Of a DNA stretch of 64,000 nt, positions 48,617-59,025 are shown piece after piece; position 1 is the stretch's first letter; each line of letters starts with the position of its first letter. Under the pieces are notes generated by a model that did no database searches, was not told the DNA's origin, and was given only the letters and a program-made list of their open reading frames with translations. The position numbers were made by a program, and so were the translations under genes. Origin of the DNA: Oxyruncus cristatus (taxonomy: Eukaryota; Chordata; Aves; Passeriformes; Cotingidae); assembly GCA_013399855.1 (NCBI GenBank), contig VXAY01004719.1:1116304-1180303 (forward strand). Reading direction: 5' to 3'.

Positions 48617-50530
48617 ATGACTGACGATTTCCATGGGAAGGATGCAATGTTGGAAGATGCTTTGTATGTGATGTCGCCTTAAAGTTCATGCTGTCAGACA
48701 AGCCGATGTCTCACACGCAGCCTTATCAGGAAAGATTTGAAAAATGTCTAGACTTCAATTTCCCTGCCATTTCAGGTCTGGCCCTGGGTTCACAATGATG
48801 CTTATAAATGTGACAGGGTTTCAAGAACATAATGATCGATCCATCAACTCATCCTGGTGGCTCATGTTATCCCATATTGGGTCTTTACCACACTAGTCTG
48901 CGGTACATGCTTCCAAGGACAGTAGAGGAAGTTGAAAATGAGTGAATTCCCATCATATACAGGGACAACCACAGCTCACAACTAACCAAATTCTTTTGCT
49001 TTGACTTTTAAGCAGTGACCTCTGGATTACAATCAACCTTGGAACACCCCATCTGAAAAGGCAACATTTTTGGCATGCTGTGAAAGCAAGGCTTTATAGT
49101 AGAAACCACTTTTGCAACTTTTACTGTATGATTTGCATTCAAGATGCCGTAACAGAGTGCTGAGCACAGTGAATCTTTCTATGAGAAGAGATGCAATCCA
49201 GCAAACCTTGTCCTATGTGCACAGTCAAAGAAACCACTTAACCCCCTGAACAAGGGGCTACATATGTGGCAAATGCTCTAAGGGACTGGGTCATCAGCAG
49301 ACAGAGGGCTTTTCCAGTAACTCCAGATACAATTCTGACCTTTTCTGGTTCTTGGCTCGTCTTGCTGGGTCATATCCCATATACAAGTTATGACCCTGAA
49401 TGGCTGATAAAGCTCTCCTTTTAGCTTCATTTTGGACTGGCAGTGGCTGGGAAGCAGCCTGCCTCCTTCAGGCCCTTAGCTGATGCTGATATTGCAGGCA
49501 CCCACTGAAGCTGTTGTCCAAAGTCGACAGAAGACCCACACCAATGGCAAGCCAGAGAGACGGCTCACCCGAGTGTAGACCATTGTGCTGGGACATGGGC
49601 ACTCCTGCTGCAATCCTTTAAGGGCTGACAGTACAGGATTTGCAAGAGACTATGGTACTATTCGTCTTTCTTCATCTTCCAGTAAAATCTGTTACTGGGG
49701 GGGCCACCTCATCAGACCTAGTCACACTTCTTAGTCAATGGGCAGGGATGGGTACTTTTAGGAAGCCATTCTCCTGACCTGTTTCACACACCTCTCCTAC
49801 TAAAAGGCAGCTGTTCCTTAAAATAAGCTCATTTCTCTCCTCTGTGAGTCCAGACAATGTCAGACATAGGCATCCAGAGCTCACATTTGAGCAGATGTAT
49901 CTTACACCTAGATAGAAGCTAAGTGCTTAAATAGGCCAGACTGGATTTTACCATGTGTGGTCTGGTGTGCGTACAAAAGTGAATGACTTTCTTGCCCACC
50001 TCTTGAGGTCAGTTTTCAAGTCCCCCTATATTCTGTAAAATGACATTGATATTGAATCACGAGGCCAGTCTAGACTTTCCTCCTTTCCCTTAATTGCAAA
50101 CTGTTAGTGTGTGCCATAAAAGGTTTATGCAAGCATACCCAAGTGGGTTTGAATGCTTTCCACTTCCCTGCATTTGCACGTGAGAACTTACTAACTCCCA
50201 TTTGCAGATCCACGGCAGATCCGGGGTTTATGACTGAATGCCTCCAAGCTGGGGTATGCAAACGGATGGCAGTGTTTGGAGTCAGTGACCGCACTCAGGC
50301 CCATGATAATCACAAGCATGTACAAGCCACAGGGAATTGTTAAAATTGAGACTGATTTGACCATAACAAAAGTGGCAATTGGGTTTTGTTATGAAGTGCC
50401 TCATTAGTCTGATATTTTCTGTGACATCCCATTGGTGGTAGATATGAAGAGAGGTTTTTTCCATGTCTCACACATGAGAAACAGGCACACATTCCCATGC
50501 CAGCTAAAACCATGCCTGCTCTCCACACCA
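48617..50530. other. Non-coding sequence, no recognised feature
   Basis: No exon, RNA gene or repeat family is recognised in this stretch of nearly 2 kb. Open frames are below about 82 codons. Confidence 0.5.
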
Positions 50531-50717
50531 GAGATGGGTAATCTCTGGAACAGGTTGCCCAAAGAGGTTGTAGAGTCTCCTTCACTGGAGATATTCAAGA
50601 ACTGTCTGGATGCAATCCTGTGCAATGTGCTCTAGGATGACCCTGCTTGAGCAAGGAAGTTGGATCAGATGACCCATCATGGTCTCTTCCAGCCTGGCCC
50701 ATTCCGTGATTCTTTGA
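50531..50717 (+). mobile_element. CR1 LINE, 3'-end fragment
   Basis: Starting near 50533 the end of ORF2 is readable as 'NLWNRLPKEVVESPSLEIFKN' (family NRLP-EVVESPS-E-F), reaching about 50605. The 3' UTR follows, including 'gatgaccctgcttgagcaag' near 50636, 'ttggatcagatgaccc' near 50660, 'ggtctcttccagcct' near 50680, and a degenerate octamer tail 'ccgtgattctttga' ending at 50717. This is a plus-strand, strongly 5'-truncated copy of about 190 bp. Its 3' UTR differs from the 6675 and 32524 copies, so it belongs to another CR1 subfamily. No complete product is encoded. Confidence 0.88.
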
Positions 50718-51144
50718 CTGTGTATCTGAAGGACGGAGTCTGCAAGATGCTGAATGCCCCCTCCCCCCGCCTCCTGAGAGAAGCTAGGTAGTTATTTGCC
50801 TCAGCCTCTGGGATAATCTAGCCCAAAAAGGGAATGGAAAGTTCAAGAGCTTATTTAAGAGCTCTGTGCCCAATCTTAGCTCGTGCAAAAGGAATCTGCA
50901 GGCTGAGCAAGCACAGACTGCTGCACAGCTCTCTCTCCTCATTACCCACTGGGATGAGTTAAGGAGTATCCCATCCTGAGCAGAGACTGCACCTGACGAA
51001 ACCAGAAGGAAATTGCCGCACACAGAGTAGCATTTGATGGATGGTGTAAACATGTAATATGCTTGCATATGCAGACCAGCTCACGGACAGCGGATATCCT
51101 AATCCAACATGGAGCACAAGGAGCAAAGGGAAGACAGCTGGCTG
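50718..51144. other. Spacer between two CR1 fragments of opposite orientation
   Basis: About 430 bases, mostly unrecognised. The right part (from about 51080) may already belong to the degraded end of the minus-strand CR1 that follows. Confidence 0.45.
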
Positions 51145-51580
51145 CACTCCTGCTCATGTATCCCAGGGTTATGCTCATCTTCTCTGCTGCCATAAGGCTC
51201 ATGGTCACTTTCCTAGCCACCAGGACCCCCAGGTCCTTCTTTAAAGAGCTGCTTTCCAGCTGCCTACTCTCAGCCTCCCCTGGTGCACAGAGTTATTCCC
51301 CCAGTGGGCAGGACTTCGCATTTCTTCTACTTGACTTCATAATGTTCCTGTTGAACCACTTCTCCAGCCTCCTTAGGTCCCTATGCATGATGGCCCAGCT
51401 CTAGAGCTTACTGACTGCTCCTCCTGACTTAGTACCACAGGTGACCTTGCTGATGAGGCAACCTGTTGTCAGGCCATGCTCCTGAATCAAGACCTGACAA
51501 ACTCCTCCAATGGACTGAACTACTGCCCACCACTCTCTGACTCTGACAATAGCACCAATTTTCCATCCACCTTATATGCA
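51145..51580 (-). mobile_element. CR1 LINE, ORF2 RT core fragment
   Basis: The plus strand reads as the reverse complement of CR1 ORF2 from the region after the catalytic motif back into the RT core. 'ccaccaggacccccaggtcc' (51219) is the antisense of the 'DLGVLV' box. 'gagctgctttccagctgcc' (51247) and 'tgttgaaccacttctccagc' (51351) follow the family order, with the latter near the antisense of the 'FN' and 'LD-LE-W' boxes. 'caggtgaccttgctgatgag' (51437) covers the catalytic region, where the FADD codons are no longer intact. 'ccaattttccatccacct' (51555) fits the antisense of 'W(I/V)-NWL'. Many stops and gaps are present, so it is inactive. Limits are approximate. Confidence 0.72.
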
Positions 51581-52229
51581 AATCATGATAATTAGAGCAT
51601 GCCCTATTAAGCTTTAACTTTACAGATGAAGACACGATGGTCAGGAATTCAAAATATATGTGCCTTTCCTTTTGAATGCAGTTATCCCTCTCTGAAAGAG
51701 AATCAAGTGTTCTTCACTGCTATCTAGACAAGCAAAATTATTCAAACTGCTGATCCCATGAGAAACACCAAATGTCAATCACACATATATCAGAAATTAT
51801 CCACTTTGTTCTGTAACAATACTTCTCACTAGTGAGGAGGTATAAATTTTATTTAATGGATTACAGATTTTATTTAATGGATTACAGGCCCTGAACTAAT
51901 CCTTGGTATCACCTCACTTATTACTTGGCCAGAGGAAAGACAATATTCCTGGTACACATTTCTGTTTATCTGAAGGACCTGAAAGTGAGATTTGTAGTTG
52001 TTCCAATTAGATTCATAAAGAATATACTGCATGCTTGGCTATCGCAGAGATGAAAACCATGTGCAATGCACTGTTGCTAAATTACTGATCACCTGCAGAG
52101 GCAACGACCTCGATTCTGTAGTACCCTCTTAATAGCTATGGCAAGTGATCCTTGGCGATTGCAGTCAAGAGTTCATTCTGTTTGCTAAGCCATTGCGATC
52201 ATTATTCTAATTACCTATCAAGTCCTATT
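51581..52229. other. Non-coding sequence with a 21-base tandem duplication
   Basis: No gene recognised. It contains the exact duplication at 51846-51887. From about 52020 onward the sequence has AT-rich homeodomain-like motifs (ATTCTAATTACC near 52204) and scattered CpG, compatible with regulatory DNA but not diagnostic. Confidence 0.4.
51846..51887. repeat. Perfect tandem duplication, 21-bp unit x 2
   Basis: The unit starting ATTTTATTTAATGG and ending ATTACAG occurs twice in direct tandem (51846-51866 and 51867-51887) without a single difference. Two perfect copies imply a recent duplication by replication slippage, or an assembly artefact. Confidence 0.95.
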
Positions 52230-52330
52230 CTTGTGTGTGGTGCTGCACAAAGACAAAGGGAATATTGTTTCTGTCTCCCAAAGTTTGCACTCTTAATCAA
52301 AGAAGGAGAGCATTCAGGCACCTAACAAAT
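52230..52330 (+). mobile_element. Possible MIR-related SINE fragment
   Basis: 'tggtgctgcacaaagacaaa' near 52238 and 'tctcccaaagtttgcactctta' near 52275 are in the order seen in amniote MIR-type repeats ('gtgctgtacaaacac' then 'ccccaaagagcttacaatcta'). Flanks are not recognisable. The copy would be old and inactive. Confidence 0.4.
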
Positions 52331-54936
52331 TGCATAAGTTTGGGAGGGTGAGGAATTACCGCATGAATTAGCAAGGCAACATTTGTGAGGAAAATGTCTG
52401 GGTGAAAAACTGATGTATTCCTGTCAATCCCCAGCTCCTATATTCTTGCAAAGTGGCATGCAGGAAGGCTGAGCGTCTAATAGCCTGCTTCACAGGCAGT
52501 AATTCCTCTGGAATATGGTGACTGATTTGCTTGACATTTCCTCTGGCATCAGTGGTATTAGAACCATCAGGCAATTTCTGGGAAGCTAATTTGTTCCTTT
52601 CTACTATATGTTGATAAGGAACAAAGAGATGTTAAGTGCTCAAACCTCTTAAAAATCCAATATGATTTGGATGCAAACCTCAGGAATCTTTTCTTTAGTG
52701 TAGTGCAAGAATTTATACAATTCCCTTTTCTATTTTATTAACAAAGTTTCCTGCTGGCAGTATCCAAAATAAATCTGAGGTCTGGCATGAAATATAGAGA
52801 CGACTGTACATAAAAATGATTTTGTTAATTTAATCAATAATATGCCCTTATATGGAAACCTTGTCAGAATATAATTATATATCCAAGCAAATGTATTGCT
52901 GCATACTTCTTAGTAAGACTATTGCAGAGCAATGCTGTGAACTTAAAAGGAACCAAGAGGCTTCAGATGCCCAAAATATTCCACAATCTCTGTGCAGATG
53001 AAATTCCCAGTGCTAATGTGATAGGGCTAGGAAGTCGCTGTAGCTCTCTTATTCAACAAAAGCAGTATTTGGGAATTTTTCTACTCTGTTTTGGGTAGTG
53101 GCTGAGGCCATGACAGTCCCCACTGATATATCAGGTTCACTAGACAGCAGTCTAGTCTTGGCTTGCATTCAAACGAGGTTGTACTGAATTAGATGGCTTG
53201 GCCCAAGAGACTGACCTATTTACTTTTGTCTATATTCCTAACCTTTCTGTTCCTGTTTTCGTCACCTATATAGCACTTTGGAGACAGTACTTCTCCCATG
53301 ATTATCACTGATACTTAGCGATGCTTGGCTTGGCTTTTTTTTCCGGTGCCTCTGCTGCACAGATAGCGACTACTTACAACAGCCATTTGAGAGCCCAAGG
53401 CTGTCTGTCCACGGCAGGACCGCCCCTGCCCTACTCTGCTGGACTCAGCACAAAAGCTGAGATGGAGGCTCAACAGGAAGAAAGATCTGTGCTATTGTTA
53501 TGTCCCTTCCCTTTTTCCACCATCTATTGCTACTCCCCACACATCTAGGTCTTGGGCACAGAGTTAGTATTTCCTGTTGTTTTATCCAAGGTGCAGGTTA
53601 GACACACACAGGCACCAGCTCCTAACCATGCGGGAGCCAGCCCGGCTAATTAGCTCATGTCAAAACGAGCTGAATGGCTTTCAAGGTCACCTCATATCTG
53701 AGAATTGCTTTTGTGCTACGTAAAGCCCAAACCTCCCAGCAGATTCTCTCCCCCAACCCCTATTTTCTGCATTTTTTTGTTATTTGGTGAACCCAACTCC
53801 CTTGTTACCCTGGAGCATGGACAGTTGAATTCACTCATTCTTCAAGCTCAACGAAAAGAAAGATTTGGGCCCGGAGTCTGAGGTATCACCAAAACGCATG
53901 TAACAGGGGTGACAAGCACAATGCCTGCTTTGCTGTTTGCTGCAGGTTGAAGATCAGTGCTCACCGTGGGTGAGATCAGCTCCTTCTGGAAGCTCAGTCA
54001 AGAATTCACGTCTTTCCGCTTTTGAAAGCTACTTGTCATTTACCGGTACAAGCATTTCACAGCGTGTGGCTTCCCAAGTCACGATATTTTCCCCTCTTTA
54101 TTAGTTTAAAAAGAAGAAATAGCCTTATAAGAATGAGTTAGTGAGAAAAGACTGAGCCCCAGGTGTAGTCTTATCTCATACTCAGGCTTCGCACGCACTT
54201 ACAGTGGTGCAATCTACTGCGCTCACAGGGGAGTGCTGTCTTGGAGCGGCACAACTTGGAGGATGTTTAAAGGAATGCACTGACTGCTAAGAAAATCAGC
54301 AGTTCAGTGACGATGGTTCTGCTAATACGTTTATGCAAAACGTGTCCATTCATTCTCCCAAGGCATGGGTAAATGCATGCAAGAAATACTCATGATTAGT
54401 CACAGAAAGTATTGATGACTCTGAGCTCTTATTTTACTAACAGTGTTGCATGTATAGGCAGGCATAAAGCTTAACTATCTTATTTGGGAAGGCCAAAGGG
54501 ATGGGGTCCACACAGGTGTTTAGGCACTTACATCCCACACAGGCAGGTGCTGGCAGACAGAGCTTCCCCACCTATACTAGGCATATTGCAATGGTGCTTG
54601 TGTTTGGAGCTTAGTCACCCAAGTCAATGAGAAAAAAATCAGTGCTTTTGGGCATGATTTGAACTTGAGCCACCCCTAAGAGCCACACATCTCCTTGGAG
54701 GAAGCCTACTTCCAACAGGCTCCCAGCTGTGATCCCATAGGTGCCCCAGGGCAGCAAGAGCAGGTTTGGTGCTTCTCAAGACTGCAAAGGAAGATGACTG
54801 GAGAGTATGGTCCGTGAACAAGCCCAGAGAGAAATTTTGTGTGAGCACTTTTGAAAAGCACTTCTGCTAGCAGGAGAAACATGAAAAAAAAGATGGTGCT
54901 TTACCATCCAGGAATGGGGAATAGAGACGTGAGAGT
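52331..54936. other. Non-coding sequence, no recognised gene
   Basis: No exon or RNA gene is recognised. Between about 54000 and 54330 the CpG content is higher than in the neighbourhood (near 54010, 54043, 54063, 54082, 54190, 54220, 54248 and 54311). This may mark a conserved non-coding element. Open frames are below about 76 codons. Confidence 0.45.
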
Positions 54937-54955
54937 GACCATTCTATGATTCTAT
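54937..54955 (+). mobile_element. Possible CR1 tail remnant
   Basis: 'ATTCTATGATTCTAT' at 54941-54955 is identical to two units of the CR1 tail octamer. The sequence before it only weakly resembles a CR1 3' UTR, so this would be an extremely truncated copy or a chance match. Confidence 0.3.
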
Positions 54956-56884
54956 TATCCTAACCCAAACCTGGGAGCTGGATGGTGGCTGAATCTTCAT
55001 TTCAGACTACTTCCATGCCAGTGTTTAAGTGGCTTCCCAAGGATGCTGGGTTTTTTTATGCTATGAAGAATTTTCAAGTTATGCCCATTTCTTAAAAGAG
55101 CACTGCCTCCTGTGAACTGCTTGTTCAGTTTTCTGCAAACAACCTAGCACGGAGAGGGGGGGAAAAGCAAAAAGGAGTTACCCGTAGGTAATGCAAAGGA
55201 ATACCTGGAAGGCTTAACCCTTGACAGATGTGTTTGACCAGTATCTACACTTTAATTGAATTATTTCTAGAGCTGTGCTAGACTGTTTTAGAGCACACCA
55301 TGCAAAAATTTATTTGCAGCTGCCTGCAATGAGGTTACAAATCAACTAATGATATAATATTTTCTCTTGGAATTTATTCTATGAAGATGATTCATACAGG
55401 ACAGCTAAATGCCAACAGTGTTGTGTCAGCTTTTACTGACTAAAGTGTTTTTCCATATGTGATAGTGGACTGTTCTTATTAATGGCTGAGCTGTAAAATC
55501 TTGCTTTCCCTCTTATTTATGATACTGGAAAAGATCCAGTGTAGCACAGTACATGTGTAAGTCATTACCTTCCCTCTAAGCTCCCCCCCCCAAGTATGGA
55601 ATGTTACTGTATTTTAATATATTACAGAAATAAACAAATGTTTTACATGTGGGGGATGAGTATGAATCAGACATGACTCAAAGGGCAAAGGGGGTTAACA
55701 CAGTTTGCTGGGCCTGAAAATCCCTGGAGCCCAAGGGATATTGTGAGGGGCAGTGCTGTGCTGCTGCACTGTGATTCCCCCTTACAGGTTTGTCCATATC
55801 CACCTCTTCACAGTGCCAGGTTTAGAGTTTTCTGTAACTGGTCTTTAAAGGGCTTGGGATATCTGGTGCTTTTTAGTGTTATATGGTCTGTGCTCCTTAC
55901 TGCTGCATCCCAAAGGCTTATGTGGGGAGCCTTCCCTTCCAGCCGACAGCTACTGTGGTACCTCCTCCGCAAGCTCCTATCCTTGAAGCTTCCTCAGCAC
56001 CAGACCCAGACCCTGAGTGCTCCTGCCCCAATATCAGTGGCTTCGGTCGACCACTGCCATGGTGTCCACATCTTCTTCAAGACAAGTAAAGGCTGATGGA
56101 GGTTAAATGTAGAGACACTCCTGAGAACAGGGACTTCCTGAGTGCCTACGAATTATAGATCTCTTCCCTTCTGGCTGTCAAAATTTTGCATCTCCCTTTC
56201 CATTAGTGGTTTAGTTTGCAGAGGAGGACTATGGTGATTCCCTTTCCTGAGGAGCTGGGACTTAAATGCCCTCACCGTGGGGAGTGAGGTGTCCCTTGGA
56301 TGTTGGCTCTCACCATGGGCAGTGTCACCACCAAAAGGGCTGGAATCTTTTGGAGAGCTCTCTCAGCTCCACCGGGTACAGGACCATGGCTGTGTGCCAC
56401 TGGTTGCCATCTGTACTGGCAGGAAGATGGGGCTGCTGAGAGCTGATGACACAAAGAGTTTCCATCCTTCTGCCTGAACTCTTTCATCTTGCCTCCCTCT
56501 ACCTTGGACAATCCCAAGCCTGTGCCCTGAGCCCACCAGCCTAGCTGCAGGCAGTGAATCCGTGCCTAAACATCCTGTGTGGGTAAGGGAACTGCCTAGA
56601 GTGGGCCACCAGAGATGGTAGGTGGCCACCCAAGCCTTGGGTATCACATCTTCTATCCAGAGGTGCCCAAGTCCCACTTTGGATCCGGCCTTGACTTTGC
56701 CATGCCCAACTCCCCAGCTCAAGCATTTATGCTTGGATCAATTCTCTGTCACACAAGGAGCAAGTAAAAAAAATCTTCCTCCTACAAAAGCATTTTCTTC
56801 CCCCTGGATCAATGCATACGACTTCATTTGACAACAGTGGGAGCTCTGTCACAGATCAAGAGCAGTAAATGGCCTAATGGAAAG
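54956..56884. other. Non-coding sequence, no recognised feature
   Basis: No gene or repeat recognised. A GC-richer stretch at 55740-56730 gives frames of up to 119 codons on both strands, none with a known domain. Confidence 0.5.
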
Positions 56885-56950
56885 AATAATAATGCTATCA
56901 TGTGTACGTAGCACTTCTCATCTGTCTTGTGGTTTTAAAGATCTTCCTCT
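56885..56950 (+). mobile_element. Possible MIR-type SINE 5' fragment
   Basis: 'aataataatgctatcatgtg' followed by 'gtagcacttctcatc' (about 56907) resembles the stretch 'aataatac-tag...tagcacttttcatc' found in old vertebrate MIR-like repeats. Only about 65 bases can be followed. Confidence 0.35.
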
Positions 56951-58939
56951 TGGTGAGCTCTCTGGTCATAATGTTTACTCTTTGCTAATTCATATATTTT
57001 AATTATCTTTTCAAAGACACTATGAAAAATCAGGAGGAAAATGGAAAAGCACAGAATATGCAGATTGCAAGCTGAAATTAGATGCTCTGAAAGTTGAGTC
57101 TTTCCTTCTTTGAGATATAATAGGTAATAAAAGTTAAAAAATCCCACTAACTTTTATTAGAAGCTCCATAATTTAAAAACTATGACCCTGAGATTTAATT
57201 TCATCCAGATGTAATGTAGTACTTTATTGACCTCAAGTTGGTTTATACTGGGTTTTTTTCCTACCTCTAATTATAAGAGGCACATCTTTGTAAGCCAGTG
57301 GATTATTTGCTAATGCAACACTTTCATTGTATTTCAAGCAGGAAGAAAATCTATTTGTTGTGGGATTTTATTTTTCATAGTGTTTTTTATTCCCTGGTAG
57401 CCTCTTTGTGGCTACCTTTCATCTAACACAATATTAGCCTTATGATGGGGCTGACTGCTTCCTTGATATTCAGTTGCAGTTGGATAATAAAGCAGGAAAG
57501 AATAAGAGAAAGACAATAGAAATAGAAAAGTCTGCACATATGTGGCAGTTAATTGTCTGGCAGCAGCATCATTGTCCCCCAAAAACTGTTCCTCTGTTTG
57601 AGATTTCACTCTTGTTTTGATGTTTTGTGGCTCAGTGGACACTTAAAATACTTAATGCTACTTTTTCCTTTTGCTTGAATAGCAAAAATATTGTGTCACT
57701 CTCACAGATTCAGTGGCCTCATTCACTTACAGTTCCAGAAGTTGAATTACCAGAAAATATTTTTTAGGACACTGTGCAGGGGCCCAAATAGCTCACACAG
57801 AAGGGATGCAAGGAAAGCTAAATTATTTTCTCTTTTTATTTTGGCATCCAGCAAAAAAGAAAACATTATCTTGTTACTGTAAGTGGTTGTTAAGAAGAAA
57901 CTGAGAGTTTCTTGATGGCATAATTGATAAACTCTTTTAAAAAAGGACGTTAAAGGTGTGTGATAGTGTAACAAATTGTAATGGACTAATTTTCAAGAAA
58001 TATTCTGTCAGGTATCTCCATGTATTCACATTGTAGAAGACTCCCTGCGCAATGAATAAATAATAGCCTGTATATGAGGAATCACAACAAAAGTATTTGT
58101 GTCTAGTTTCAAAATGTACTAAAGCGCTAAAATTAAACAAGTGCTTCCCCTCCCTCAGCTGATTCACCTCAGTCTTCAATGGGAAAGCAGAAGCACTTCC
58201 GTGCATGGCACAATAAAATACAGAAATTGAGACTATTGACAGAAAATTATTTTCAGGTAATTGCTGTTTGCATTCAGTCTGCTTCTTGGAGATGAATGAG
58301 TTCAAAACTATGGCATGTAAATCCGCCTTCCTTGTGTGGATGGAGAGACAAGTCTCAGAGAACATGAGGGGTTATGAGGAGGAAAGAGACATTTTAAAAT
58401 GAAACCTGCAGCAGTGTGCTGTAGAGTCCTTAGATAGAAGACACAACTTCCTTCGTGGTAGGGAAGGGCTTCATGCAGGAATTCTGAAATTTTAAGAGCA
58501 GGCAATTGGGGTTTAATCCACATTACAGAATAGCACACCAGAAGGTGCTGTTCCACCAGAACAGTTTGTGAAGAGCTTGGCTTGTCCTGCAAAGCTTTGG
58601 GATAAGTGAAAGCATAAGAAAATTTTCTGTATATTCCCCACCAATATTTGGGTGTTGGAGAACACAGGGCAAAAATCTGAAATGCCTTGTGAGCAGCTGC
58701 CTGCCGCTTGGGACCCTGCCAGCTGCTGAGTGGTGAGGAGATGTGTGGCTCCATCAGGTTCTTCATTAGGGGCCAGAAAAGAGGCATGTCATGTAGCAGG
58801 CGCCACTGCTTGATAGTCTGGAATGATTCAGATGAGGGGAAGGATTATTTGAGACCCTACGCCATTTTAACTCCTCCATTTTTAACTCCTTTGAGCTCCC
58901 ATTAATGAGCAAAAACAGCTCGTTTCCAGCTTCCAGAGC
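56951..58939. other. Non-coding sequence, no recognised feature
   Basis: No exon, RNA gene or repeat family recognised. Two minus-strand frames of 142 and 159 codons (57937-58365 and 58308-58787) overlap each other in different phases. They show no known domain, and there is no splice or promoter context to support them. Confidence 0.45.
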
Positions 58940-59025
58940 ACTCCTTGTGTCAGGCTCTGAAGGAATTTCTCTTGCAGAGGTCAGGATTGAATCTCACAGA
59001 GGTTAAGTGCCTTTCCCAGGACTGG
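58940..59025 (+). mobile_element. MIR-like SINE fragment
   Basis: In order on the plus strand: 'ccttgtgtcaggctctga' (58942) for MIR's 'tatgtgccaggcactg', then, after an internal deletion, 'atttctcttgcagagg' (58965) for 'attttgcagatgg', then 'ctcacagaggttaagtgcc' (58993) for 'cacagagaggttaagtgac', then 'tttcccagg' for 'ttgcccaagg'. The order is correct and identity is moderate. It is non-coding and long inactive. Confidence 0.55.

Noticed and set aside
54655..54680. Possible tRNA T-arm on the minus strand (GTTCAAATCA)
   Set aside because: No acceptor stem, D-arm or anticodon arm can be placed around it.
58308..58787. 159-codon minus-strand frame
   Set aside because: No recognised domain, and it overlaps another minus-strand frame in a different phase. 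Length is within chance for 64 kb in six frames.
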